The notes under the pieces: generated by a model
What the model was told of the DNA's origin: nothing
Database searches by the model: none
The model's input: the letters and a program-made list of their open reading frames with translations, nothing else
Shown: one piece after another, positions 7,726 to 15,857 of the stretch
Numbering within the stretch: position 1 is the stretch's first letter
Layout: each line of letters begins with the position of its first letter
Origin: Rhodovulum strictum
GTDB lineage: Bacteria; Pseudomonadota; Alphaproteobacteria; Rhodobacterales; Rhodobacteraceae
Reading direction: 5' to 3'
Assembly (NCBI RefSeq): GCF_009649175.1
Contig: NZ_WJPO01000020.1
Span: 1-64,000 of the forward strand
Length of the DNA: 64,000 nt
Made by a program: the position numbers and the translations under genes

Positions 7726-9033
7726 ATGGAGATGAATGTCGTCCAGCGCCAGACCCAGGGTCTGGCCATGACAGCCAGGATGCAGGCCGCGTTGCGTATC
7801 CTGCAAATGAGCCATCTCGACCTTGTCGCGCATCTGGCCGAGCAGGCGCTGGAGAATCCCTGTCTCGAGGTCAGCCTGCCGGAAGGATTGCCGCCCCTGC
7901 CATCCGGCACGGCCGCTGCGCGGCCCGATCCTGACTGGGATCCGGTCGCGGCGCTGGAGGGCGAGAAGCCCAGCCTTTATGCCCATGTCGGCCGCCAGAT
8001 CGCGCTGGCCTTTCCGCAGCCTGCGGCGCAGCGCGTGGCGCTGGCCTTTGTCGAGACGCTGGAGCCGACGGGCTGGCTGGGCGCCTCGGTCGAGACGGTG
8101 GCGCGCGATGTGGGCGTTCCGGTGGCGGTGGCAGAGGCGGTGCTGGGACGGCTTCAGCAGCTTGAGCCCGCCGGGCTGTTCGCGCGCAATCTGGCCGAGT
8201 GCCTGAAATTGCAGGCCGCCGACAAGGGGCTTCTGACCTGGGAATTGTCGGTGATCCTGGACAATCTGGGGATGCTGGCCGAGGGGCGGATCGAGGAACT
8301 GGCCGATCTGTGCGATGGCACGCCTGCGGATGTGCGCGCGGCGCTGGTGTCGATCCGGGGGCTCGATCCCAAGCCGGGGCTGGCCTTTTCGATGCCCGAG
8401 CAACCCGTGCAGCCGCCCGATCTGCGGCTGGTCCGTGGCGAGGAGGGATGGCAGGTCGAGCTGAACCGGTCGATCCTGCCCACGCTGCGGGTGACCGCGG
8501 GGCCGGGGTCTGCGGGCGATGCGGCGGCGCGGGCCTGGCTGTCCTCGGCGCAGTCGCGGGCGCGCTGGCTGGTGCGCGCGGTCGAGCGGCGGCAGGCGAC
8601 GCTGTTGCTGACCGCCGCCTTCCTGGTGCGTCACCAGGACGCCTTCATCGAGGCCGGTCCCGCGGCGCTGCGCCCGCTCTCGACCGAGGAGGCGGCGGCG
8701 GAACTGGGCCTGCATCCCTCGACGATCAGCCGCGCGGTGGCGCACCGGATGATCGAGACGCCGCGCGGCACGCTGCCGCTCAAGGCGTTCTTCAGCCGGG
8801 CCTTCACGCCGGGGTCGGGGGCGGACGGGCCGTCGCAGGATGCGCTGATCGCGCTGGTGGGGCGGATCGTGGCTGCCGAGGATGCCGCCAATCCGCTCAG
8901 CGATGCCGAGATAGTCCGCCGGGCCGAGGCCGAGGGCGCGCGTCTGGCCCGGCGCACGGTCGCCAAGTATCGCGACATGCTGGGGATCCCGTCCTCCTAT
9001 GACCGCCGCAAGCGGATGCCGGAACCGGCCTGA
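7726..9033 (+). CDS. rpoN: RNA polymerase sigma-54 factor RpoN
   Basis: RpoN directs RNA polymerase to -24/-12 promoters such as those at 243 and 4920. The 435-residue protein has the Gln/Leu-rich activator-responsive region I (about 1-48), a core-binding middle, an HTH segment near 315-340 (STEEAAAELGLHPSTISRAV) and the RpoN box ARRTVAKYRD at about 408-417. Its place directly after nifW suggests the nif-dedicated copy known from Rhodobacter, where nif sigma-54 is partly transcribed from the upstream nif promoter. It ends six bases from the convergent pqqE. Confidence 0.96.
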   Translation: MEMNVVQRQTQGLAMTARMQAALRILQMSHLDLVAHLAEQALENPCLEVSLPEGLPPLPSGTAAARPDPDWDPVAALEGEKPSLYAHVGRQIALAFPQPAAQRVALAFVETLEPTGWLGASVETVARDVGVPVAVAEAVLGRLQQLEPAGLFARNLAECLKLQAADKGLLTWELSVILDNLGMLAEGRIEELADLCDGTPADVRAALVSIRGLDPKPGLAFSMPEQPVQPPDLRLVRGEEGWQVELNRSILPTLRVTAGPGSAGDAAARAWLSSAQSRARWLVRAVERRQATLLLTAAFLVRHQDAFIEAGPAALRPLSTEEAAAELGLHPSTISRAVAHRMIETPRGTLPLKAFFSRAFTPGSGADGPSQDALIALVGRIVAAEDAANPLSDAEIVRRAEAEGARLARRTVAKYRDMLGIPSSYDRRKRMPEPA

Positions 9034-9039
9034 TTTCGC

Positions 9040-10122
9040 TCAGCCCGCCGCCGCGCGCGCGGTGAACTCGGTCGTGCCGGCCGCAAAGGCATCGGCCCGG
9101 GCCTGCAATGCGGCGTGATGGGGCGACTTGATGCAGGTCGGATCGGTCGCCGAGGCATTGCCCACCAGCGCCATCGCCTGACAGCGGCAGCCGCCGAAAT
9201 CGATGGTCTTGCGCTCGCACGAGGCGCAGGGCTCGGGCATCCAGGCGGTGCCGCGATAGGCGTTGAAGGCGCTGCCCTCATACCAGATCTCGCGCAGCGG
9301 CCGGTCCTGCACCCGGTCGAAGACCAGCCCCGGAATGGTCTGCGCCGCGTGGCAGGGCAGCACCAGCCCGTCGGGGGCCACGTTGATGCCGGTCGAGCCC
9401 CAGCCGCCCATGCAGCGCTTGGGATAATCGTTGTGGTAATCGGCACGCACATAGTCGATCACCAGCACCCCCTTGAGCCGGGCGCGGGCCTCGGCCACGA
9501 TGGCATCGGCCTCGCGCGCCTGCTCGCGCGTGGGCATCAGCGCATCGCGGTTCATCAGCGCCCAGCCGTGGAACTGCACGGTCGCGACCTCGATCCGGCG
9601 GGCACCCATCCCGACGGCCATTTCGATCGCGCGCGGCAGCTGGTGCAGGTTCTGGCGATGCAGCACCGCGTTCAGCGTCAGCGGAAAGCCGATCTCGCCG
9701 ATCCAGCGTGCCACGTCCATCTTGCGCGCGAAACCGCCGCGATAGCCGCCGATCCGGTCGGCCATGTCGGCATCGGTGCCCTGAAGCGACAACTGGATAT
9801 GGTCAAGCCCCGCCGCGTCCAGTTCCCTCAGTCGTTTCTCGGTCAGCCCGATCCCCGAGGTGATGAGATTGGTGTAAAGCCCCGCCTCGCGCGCGGCGAT
9901 CACCAGATCGACCAGATCGCGCCGCGTGACCGGCTCGCCCCCCGACAGGTGCAGTTGCAGCACGCCCAGATCGGCGGCCTGCCGGAACAGATCGGCCCAT
10001 TGCGCGGTGTCGAGTTCCGCCTCGCGCCGGGTCAACTCGACCGGGTTCGAGCAATAGGGGCAGGACAGCGGGCAGCGATGGGTCAGTTCCGCCAGCATCG
10101 CGATGGGCGGGTTGACGTTCAT
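9040..10122 (-). CDS. pqqE: PQQ biosynthesis radical SAM enzyme PqqE
   Basis: PqqE makes the first carbon-carbon crosslink between the Glu and Tyr side chains of the PqqA peptide. The 360-residue protein carries the radical SAM motif C17-x3-C21-x2-C24 and the SPASM-type auxiliary cysteines near its C-terminus (PCASCERK, GGCRCQAM, DPTCIKS). The ATG at 10122 overlaps the pqqD stop by ATGA. It works with PqqD, which presents the peptide. It is the last gene of the operon and converges with rpoN. Confidence 0.96.
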   Translation of the reverse strand: MNVNPPIAMLAELTHRCPLSCPYCSNPVELTRREAELDTAQWADLFRQAADLGVLQLHLSGGEPVTRRDLVDLVIAAREAGLYTNLITSGIGLTEKRLRELDAAGLDHIQLSLQGTDADMADRIGGYRGGFARKMDVARWIGEIGFPLTLNAVLHRQNLHQLPRAIEMAVGMGARRIEVATVQFHGWALMNRDALMPTREQAREADAIVAEARARLKGVLVIDYVRADYHNDYPKRCMGGWGSTGINVAPDGLVLPCHAAQTIPGLVFDRVQDRPLREIWYEGSAFNAYRGTAWMPEPCASCERKTIDFGGCRCQAMALVGNASATDPTCIKSPHHAALQARADAFAAGTTEFTARAAAG

Positions 10123-10397
10123 TTCCGGACCTCGATGAACCGGCGCTCGACCAGGGCACCCAGGAAGCCGCGGCTGTCGGCGGCGATCTGGTCCTCGGGC
10201 GCGGCGTATCTCGCGGCCAGTCCGGCCGTGATCTGGCCAAAGCTGCGGGCGCCGTCGATTTCCGACAGGATCGCGCGGCCGATCTCGTCCAGCGCCACGG
10301 TGCGTTCGGGCGCCAGCAGCACCCAGCGGTCGCGAACGCGGTCGAACTGCATGCGCACGCCGCGGGGGATCACGGGGATATCGTCCGCGCCGATCAT
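10119..10397 (-). CDS. pqqD: PqqA-binding chaperone PqqD
   Basis: PqqD is a winged-helix-like peptide-recognition protein that binds PqqA and delivers it to PqqE. The 92 residues show the family pattern: a basic start (IPRGVRMQFDRVRDRWVLLAPERT), then LDEIGRAILSEIDG and FLGALVERRFIEV at the end. The start overlaps the pqqC stop and the stop overlaps the pqqE start, so all are translationally coupled. Confidence 0.93.
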   Translation of the reverse strand: MIGADDIPVIPRGVRMQFDRVRDRWVLLAPERTVALDEIGRAILSEIDGARSFGQITAGLAARYAAPEDQIAADSRGFLGALVERRFIEVRK

Positions 10398-11143
10398 GAT
10401 GCCCGTGCCAGCGCCTGCCCCTCGCCCGGCAGCCAGGCGCCGGGCGGGATGCGGGCCGGTTCGACATAGGCCGAATGCAGCGCGTCAAGCTGCGCCCACA
10501 GCACATCGGTCTTGAAGATCAGCGCGTTGGCGGCGGCGTCCTGCTTTTCCTGGGTGTCGGCATGGTCCAGCACCCAGGCCAGGCCAAAGGCCACATCCTT
10601 GGGCGCCTCGGTCAGCCGTTTGCGGAAATAGGACATGCTGGCATCGTTGGCAAAATCGTAGTTCTTCAACAGCCCCTCGATCCGCTCGGCATGGATCTTC
10701 GGCGCGAAAAGCTCGGTCAGGGACGAGGCGACAGCTTCCAGCAGGGTCTTTTCGCGCACGAAACGGACATAGGCATCGACGGCGAATTTCGTGGCCGGAA
10801 GGATGCCGACCTCCGATGCGACATAGTCGGGGTCAAGCCCCACCGCCTCGGCCAGTCTCAGCCAGCGGACGATGCCGCCCTCGTTCTCGGCGGTGCCGTC
10901 GTGATCCTCGATCCGCGAGCGCCAGGCGCGGCGCAGTTTCGGATCCTCGACGCGCGACATGAAGGCGGCGTCCTTCATCGGAATGCGGGACTGGTAGTAA
11001 TAGCGGTTGATGACCCAGGCCTGCACCTGATCCCGCGTGCAGCCGCCGCCATGCAGCAGCCGGTGGAACGGGTGCAGGTCGTGATACCGCTCGACGCCGA
11101 TCCGGCGCAGCCGGGCTTCGAACTCTTGCCGTGTCTGGGTCAT
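10394..11143 (-). CDS. pqqC: PQQ synthase PqqC
   Basis: PqqC performs the last step of PQQ synthesis, a cofactor-free eight-electron oxidation with ring closure. The 249-residue all-helical protein has recognisable segments: ERYHDLHPFHRLLHGG near the start, WVINRYYYQSRIPMKDAAF (active-site Arg/Tyr/Lys) and RIEDHDG. It is of normal family length. It overlaps pqqB upstream and pqqD downstream by ATGA. Confidence 0.96.
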   Translation of the reverse strand: MTQTRQEFEARLRRIGVERYHDLHPFHRLLHGGGCTRDQVQAWVINRYYYQSRIPMKDAAFMSRVEDPKLRRAWRSRIEDHDGTAENEGGIVRWLRLAEAVGLDPDYVASEVGILPATKFAVDAYVRFVREKTLLEAVASSLTELFAPKIHAERIEGLLKNYDFANDASMSYFRKRLTEAPKDVAFGLAWVLDHADTQEKQDAAANALIFKTDVLWAQLDALHSAYVEPARIPPGAWLPGEGQALARAS

Positions 11144-12036
11144 GAGGCGATCTCCATTCCGTCCTGTCCGATGATCCAGCCCGCTGCCTCGGCCTCGGCC
11201 CGTTCGGGGCTTGAGGGATTCAGCACCGGGTTGGTGTTGTTCATGTGCACGAAGACCTTCTTGCCGACCTTCAGCCCGGCAAAACCCGCGATGGACCCGT
11301 CTGGTCCGCTCATCGAGATATGGCCCATGCGCTTGCCGGTCTTGTCGCCCAGCCCGGCGCGCACCATCTCGTCGTCGTGCCAGAGCGTGCCGTCGAAAAA
11401 GACCAGCGGTGCCGCGTGCAGCCGCGCGCGCAGGTCGTCGTTCAGCATCGCGCAGCCGGGAATGTAGAAGGCCGAACCGCCGCCGCCGGTCAGATGCACG
11501 CCCACGGTCTGTTCGCCGACCAGATCGGTCTCGACCGTCTCGCCCTCAAGGTAAAGCGGCACCTTGCCGGGAACGGGAAACAGCTCTGCCCAGAGGCCGG
11601 GCGCCAGCCGGAAAGGCGCGCCCAGCCCAACCGTCCGGCGCGTCACCACCTTGTCGTTCAGCGCGGCAAATATCGGGTTCTGCGCCAGCACGTCATGGAT
11701 GCCCGCCGTCGCGAACAGGGTGAAGGACTGCATCTCGCGCAGCGTCAACAGGCCCGCAACATGGTCGATATCGCCATTGGTCACCAGAACCGATGTCAGC
11801 GGCACCTCGCGCAGGCCGGTGGGGTGCAATGCTGCGCATTCCGTAAGCTGGTGGCGGATATCGGGCGAGGCGTTCAAGACCGCCCAGTCATTTCCGTTGC
11901 CCGTCACCGCCAGCGAGGATTGCGACTGCGCCGGGATCGCGCCCGCGCGCGCCAGGCGGCAATTTTCGCAGCCGCAATTCCATTGGGGCAGGCCGCCACC
12001 GGCAGCCGCCCCCAGGATATGCGCGCGGAATCCCAT
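11140..12036 (-). CDS. pqqB: PqqB metallo-beta-lactamase-fold oxygenase
   Basis: PqqB is a metallo-beta-lactamase-fold protein that hydroxylates the crosslinked intermediate in PQQ synthesis. The 298-residue product has the structural zinc motif CGCENC at about 21-26 and a distorted metal site, with TNGDIDHVAGL near 88-98 and VHMNNTNP near 261-268. It begins 22 bases after pqqA, with coupled genes downstream. Confidence 0.94.
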   Translation of the reverse strand: MGFRAHILGAAAGGGLPQWNCGCENCRLARAGAIPAQSQSSLAVTGNGNDWAVLNASPDIRHQLTECAALHPTGLREVPLTSVLVTNGDIDHVAGLLTLREMQSFTLFATAGIHDVLAQNPIFAALNDKVVTRRTVGLGAPFRLAPGLWAELFPVPGKVPLYLEGETVETDLVGEQTVGVHLTGGGGSAFYIPGCAMLNDDLRARLHAAPLVFFDGTLWHDDEMVRAGLGDKTGKRMGHISMSGPDGSIAGFAGLKVGKKVFVHMNNTNPVLNPSSPERAEAEAAGWIIGQDGMEIAS

Positions 12037-12058
12037 TGCGGCCTCCGCGCGCAGCCGA

Positions 12059-12157
12059 TCAGAACAGGCCGCCCTGATCGTCGCCGCTGTCCGGGCCGTA
12101 CATGTTGATTTCCATGCCGCACTCGATCTCGCGGAGGGTCGGTTTGGTCCAGGCCAT
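12059..12157 (-). CDS. pqqA: PQQ precursor peptide PqqA
   Basis: A 32-residue peptide that is too short for most gene finders. It reads MAWTKPTLREIECGMEINMY followed by a Gly/Asp-rich tail. Glu16 and Tyr20 in the E-x3-Y arrangement are the residues converted into PQQ, and the WTKP start and EIECGMEIN core are typical of the family. GGGAGA lies about 8 bases upstream of the ATG. It is the first gene of pqqABCDE, which fixes the operon direction as minus. Confidence 0.96.
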   Translation of the reverse strand: MAWTKPTLREIECGMEINMYGPDSGDDQGGLF

Positions 12158-12193
12158 TTTCGTTCTCCCTAAAAGTTCCCGAAGGATGCAGGA

Positions 12194-12222
12194 ATGATCG
12201 GCAATGGTGGCCCCTGCGTCAA
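12194..12222 (-). promoter_or_regulatory. sigma-70-type promoter of pqqABCDE
   Basis: On the minus strand TTGACG and GATCAT are separated by 17 bases (plus-strand complements at 12217-12222 and 12194-12199). The predicted transcript starts near 12187 and has a leader of about 30 bases before pqqA. The -10 element matches consensus at four of six positions. Confidence 0.55.
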
Positions 12223-12255
12223 AAGAATTGTTCTAAGAAATTTTAAAAACTATGT
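12223..12255. promoter_or_regulatory. AT-rich operator-like tract upstream of pqqA
   Basis: Just upstream of the pqqA -35 box is an AT-rich island in otherwise GC-rich DNA. It includes the palindrome AGAA-TTG-TTCT (12224-12234) and a run AAATTTTAAAAA. It could be an UP element or a regulator site, possibly for the adjacent OmpR-type protein. Only the base composition and palindrome are observed. Confidence 0.35.
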
Positions 12256-12267
12256 GTTCCGAGGGGG

Positions 12268-12960
12268 TTAGTCATCGGGGCTCGCGGTTGCCTCCAGCAC
12301 GAAGCCACGATTGCGCAGCGTGCGCAGTTCGAATCCGAAGGCGCGGGTGGGGGCCAGCTTGCGGCGCAGGTAGCCGATATAGACGTCCACCACATTCTCG
12401 GAACTGGTGCCCTCGCGCGCCCAGAGCCGGTCGAACAGGTCCGCGCGCGACAGCACCTCGCCGCGATGGGTCCAGAGCAGTTCGAACAGGGCGAATTCGC
12501 GCTCGGTCAGCGTGACGCTGGCCGCCTGGCCGTGGACGGTGCGGGTTGCGGGGTCCAGCCGCAGGGCAGGGGCCGGGTCGGGGCGGCGGGCGCGGCGTTC
12601 CTGTACCTTGAGCCGGGTCACCAGCTCGTCAAAGGCAAAGGGCTTGGCGATGTAGTCGTCCGCCCCCGCATCCAGCCCGGCGGCGCGGTCCTCGACCTCG
12701 GACAGCGCGCTCAGCATCAGGATCGGCGTGCGGATGCCCTCGGCGCGCAACTCGCGCACCAGGTCGATCCCGCTATCGGGGCCGATCATCACATCTACAA
12801 TGGCCGCGCTGGGCTGTGCCGTGCGGAACTGTGCGCGGGCTTCGTCCAGGCGATGGGCGCAGATCGCGCGATAGCCATGCAGCGCCAGCCCCCGCGCCAG
12901 CGCCGAGGTGATCTGGGGGTCGTCGTCCACGATCAGGATGATATTGCCGGTTCCGGCCAT
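12268..12960 (-). CDS. OmpR-family response regulator
   Basis: This 230-residue two-domain regulator has a receiver domain (1-120) with the acidic pocket D12-D14, phosphoacceptor D56 (AAIVDVMIG) and Lys106 (AKPF). Its winged-helix DNA-binding domain (about 135-225) contains LTEREFALFELL and VYIGYLRRKL. It lies nine bases after the sensor kinase gene and about 110 bases upstream of pqqA in the same direction. Control of pqq by this pair is suggested by position only; the kinase is the obvious partner. Confidence 0.92.
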   Translation of the reverse strand: MAGTGNIILIVDDDPQITSALARGLALHGYRAICAHRLDEARAQFRTAQPSAAIVDVMIGPDSGIDLVRELRAEGIRTPILMLSALSEVEDRAAGLDAGADDYIAKPFAFDELVTRLKVQERRARRPDPAPALRLDPATRTVHGQAASVTLTEREFALFELLWTHRGEVLSRADLFDRLWAREGTSSENVVDVYIGYLRRKLAPTRAFGFELRTLRNRGFVLEATASPDD

Positions 12961-12969
12961 GGTGTCGCG

Positions 12970-14565
12970 TCACTCCTCGATCAGGGGCAGGCGCAGTTCG
13001 GCCATCGTGCCGGGCGCCGTCCCCAGGCGCAGCGGCGCGGGCACGGGGCTGACCAGCGCAATCTCGCCGCCTATCTGGTCCACCAGCCATTTCGCCAGCG
13101 CAAGCCCGATGCCGAAACCCGCGGGGCGCGGCCCCTCGGCGCCGCGGTGAAACCGGGCAAAGACGCGGCCGATCTCGTCCGCGGGCACGCCGGGGCCGTT
13201 ATCGGTGACGCGCAGGACGCCCGCGCCATCCTCGGCCATGACGGCGACCGACAGGCGCCCGCCCGCCGCGGCATGGCGCACCGCGTTCTGGGCAAGCCCG
13301 GCGATCAGCTGGCGCAGCCAGTCGGGATCGGCCAGCACAAGCAGGCCCGGTTCGGCCGTGACCTCGACCTTCATGCCTGCGGCGTCGATCTCGGTGCGGA
13401 TGTCGGCGATGGCCTCGGCCGCGGCCCGGCCCGGATCGCAGGGCTCGCAGGCCAGTTCGATCCGGCCCGTCTCGGACCGGGCGACGCGCAGCATGTCGTC
13501 GATCCGCCGGTGCAGACGCTGGGCGCGGGCATGGATGGTTTCGAACCCTTCCCGCGCCTCGCCCGCGCCGCGCAGGCCCAGTTCGGATTCCAGCAGGATC
13601 ACCGTCAGCGGCGTGCGCAATTCGTGGCCGATATCGGCAAAGAAGCGGCGCCGTTCCTCGTCGGTGCGGGCCAGTGCCTCGTTCGCCGCGCGCAATTCCT
13701 CGGTGCGCGCGGCGATCGTGTCGTTCAGCCGCGCCCATTCGGCCTCGACCTCGTCGCGGCGCTGCGCCAGCGCGCGGGCGGCGCGGTTCGTTTCGGCGAA
13801 CAGCCGCCCGATCTCGTCGGCGCGGTTCTCGGGCAGCGCCACGTCGAACTCGCCGCGCCCGATCCGCTGCGCGGCCTGCCGGGCAAGGTCGAGCCGACCC
13901 ATCTGCGGCCGCACGAGGCCCAGATAGAATGTCCCGAACATGCCCACCGCCAGCGCCGATATCCCCAGCGCCATCAGCGTCAGCCGCCGCCGCAACTCTC
14001 CGATGCCCGCGATGATCTGGTCGCGCATGCGCATCTCGTCGGTCACCGCGGAACCGAGCAGCGATTCCACCGTCTGCGACAGCCCCGCCAGATAGGCGCG
14101 CGCCTGGGCCTCGCCGGTATTTGCGGACAAAAGGCCGTCGCGGGTGGAGTTGAACAGCGCCTCCATCCGCGCGATGGCGATGCTTTGCGTGGCCCGGCGC
14201 GACTGTTCGTTGAGCCCGCGCAGCCGCGCCTCGGCGACCGCCGCGCCGAGATCCTGGCGCATCAGCGCAAAGGTCCGTTCCAGCCCGCGCGTCGCTGTTT
14301 CCATCCGCGCCGCGCGTTCGTCCGGCGACAGCCCGGCCTGCACCGCCTCGGCCGAGATCGAGACAAAGGCCGAAATCTGGGTGGACAGCACCGAATAGCG
14401 CGCGATCCGGCGCTCGGCGTTCAGCGACTCGGCGATCCGCTGCGAAACCTGGCCCATACCGTATAGGGTCAGCGCGCCCGACAGGATCGCGACCAGCCCG
14501 ATCATTCCCGCCCCGATCGCAAGCCGCCCCTTGAACGAGGCAAAGGGCGCAAGAAGACGGTGCAT
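12970..14565 (-). CDS. membrane sensor histidine kinase
   Basis: This 531-residue kinase has TM1 (about 15-36), a periplasmic helical sensor region (37-195), TM2 (196-217), HAMP (218-270), a coiled coil, the HisKA box with His314 in FFADIGHELRTPL, then the HATPase domain with NAVRH (N box), VTDNGPGVP (G1) and GFGIGLALAK (G2). The start at 14565 is chosen because residues from the earlier in-frame ATG at 14694 are not membrane-like and cut into the divergent promoter region. It is upstream of its response regulator. The signal sensed is unknown. Confidence 0.9.
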   Translation of the reverse strand: MHRLLAPFASFKGRLAIGAGMIGLVAILSGALTLYGMGQVSQRIAESLNAERRIARYSVLSTQISAFVSISAEAVQAGLSPDERAARMETATRGLERTFALMRQDLGAAVAEARLRGLNEQSRRATQSIAIARMEALFNSTRDGLLSANTGEAQARAYLAGLSQTVESLLGSAVTDEMRMRDQIIAGIGELRRRLTLMALGISALAVGMFGTFYLGLVRPQMGRLDLARQAAQRIGRGEFDVALPENRADEIGRLFAETNRAARALAQRRDEVEAEWARLNDTIAARTEELRAANEALARTDEERRRFFADIGHELRTPLTVILLESELGLRGAGEAREGFETIHARAQRLHRRIDDMLRVARSETGRIELACEPCDPGRAAAEAIADIRTEIDAAGMKVEVTAEPGLLVLADPDWLRQLIAGLAQNAVRHAAAGGRLSVAVMAEDGAGVLRVTDNGPGVPADEIGRVFARFHRGAEGPRPAGFGIGLALAKWLVDQIGGEIALVSPVPAPLRLGTAPGTMAELRLPLIEE

Positions 14566-14791
14566 CACACCGCCCCTGCGCCCCGCCGCAGGCGGTCCGG
14601 CGATGTCCGGTCGCTGGTCCAAATTCAGTCCTCCCGTCCCCGGGACCATCTTAAGCGGCAGATCGGGGCCGGGCAGCAAGACCAAAGATGCCATTGACAG
14701 CGATGCGGGGCGGGCGGGCCGACTGACGTGCGGGAACGGGTTTCCTTCGGCGCGGGGATCGGGTTCACTGGCGGCGCGGGAGAGGACTCAG

Positions 14792-15718
14792 ATGACGCCA
14801 AAGGCGCGCCCCACGACCCATGATGCCGAAGACGACCCGCGCAACCGGGACATCCTGATCTACGTCAACGGCGCGCTTGTGCCGCGCGATCGGGCTGTCG
14901 TCTCGGTCTATGACTCGGGCTTTCTGCTGGGCGACGGCATGTGGGAGGGGATGCGGCTTTACAACGGCAGATGGGCGTTCTTCGACGAGCATATGGACCG
15001 GCTCTACGACAGTTGCCGCGCGGTCAGTCTGGATATCGGGATGACGCGCGGCGGGCTGCGCGCGGCGCTGGACATAACGGCGGCGGCGAACGGCATGACC
15101 GATGACGTGCATTGCCGGTTGATGGTGACGCGGGGGGTCAAGGTGCGGCCGTTCCAGCATCCGTCGCTGTCGCGCTCGGGGCCCAGCATCGTGATCATCA
15201 TGGAGCATTCGAAACCCGCCGACGCGCTGGGCGCGCGCGGCGTGCGGCTGGCCACAGTGCCACAAGTGCGCGGCCTGCCGATGAGCCAGGATCCGAAACT
15301 CAACAGCCATTCCAAGCTGAATTGCGTGATCGCCTGCCTTCAGGCGGAACAGGCGGGCGCGGACGAGGCGTTGATGCTTGACCCGCATGGCTTCGTGAAC
15401 ACCACGAACGCCTGCAACTTCTTCATCGTGCGTCGGGGCGAGGTCTGGACCTCGACGGGTGACTATTGCATGAACGGCGTCACCCGCGCCAAGGTGATCG
15501 AGATCTGTCGGCGCGAGGTGATCGCGGTGTTCCAGAAGAACTTTTCGCTGGTCGATGCCTATGCCGCCGACGAAGCGTTCCTGACCGGCACCTTCGGCGC
15601 GCAGACGCCGGTATCGCATATCGACGGCAAGCCCATCGGCACGCAGGGCGGGCGCGGTCCCGTGACCGAGCGGATCGCGCAGGCCTATCGCGACCTCGTG
15701 CGGGAAAATACCCGATGA
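14792..15718 (+). CDS. class IV (branched-chain/D-amino-acid type) aminotransferase
   Basis: This 308-residue PLP enzyme belongs to fold type IV. Recognisable parts are SVYDSGFLLGDGMWEGMRLYNG near the start, the PLP lysine in NSHSKLN, and the VNTTNACNFFIV segment that binds cofactor phosphate. It could be a branched-chain or D-amino-acid aminotransferase; the sequence alone does not decide. The ATG at 14792 follows GGGAGAGGACTC. It precedes a peptide-transport operon on the same strand, about 140 bases upstream, which hints at use of imported amino acids. Confidence 0.87.
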   Translation: MTPKARPTTHDAEDDPRNRDILIYVNGALVPRDRAVVSVYDSGFLLGDGMWEGMRLYNGRWAFFDEHMDRLYDSCRAVSLDIGMTRGGLRAALDITAAANGMTDDVHCRLMVTRGVKVRPFQHPSLSRSGPSIVIIMEHSKPADALGARGVRLATVPQVRGLPMSQDPKLNSHSKLNCVIACLQAEQAGADEALMLDPHGFVNTTNACNFFIVRRGEVWTSTGDYCMNGVTRAKVIEICRREVIAVFQKNFSLVDAYAADEAFLTGTFGAQTPVSHIDGKPIGTQGGRGPVTERIAQAYRDLVRENTR

Positions 15719-15738
15719 GGCCGACCCGTCCCCATTCC

Positions 15739-15781
15739 GGGTTCCCCGCGCCGGAACCCATGACCCGGGCGGCCGCCCGGG
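15739..15781 (+). terminator. two adjacent hairpins between the aminotransferase and dppA-like genes
   Basis: GGGTTCC (15739-15745) pairs with GGAACCC (15753-15759). It is followed by an 18-base perfect palindrome CCCGGGCGGCCGCCCGGG at 15764-15781. There is no T-tract. They may terminate the aminotransferase transcript or protect the start of the transporter mRNA. Confidence 0.35.
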
Positions 15782-15857
15782 GCCAGTCACAAGGCGCGAC
15801 CGGGGCCGAGAGCGGCCACGAACAGGCAAACCCGTCACGATCCGAAGGGAGATCAAG

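Noticed and set aside
1-9033. nifS, nifB, nifQ or nifA in the nif cluster
   Set aside because: Each gap and overlap in the region was read; no such gene is present in this window.
14694-14722. Promoter for the aminotransferase at TTGACA (14694-14699)
   Set aside because: No acceptable -10 element at 16-18 bases; the DNA there is all G and C.
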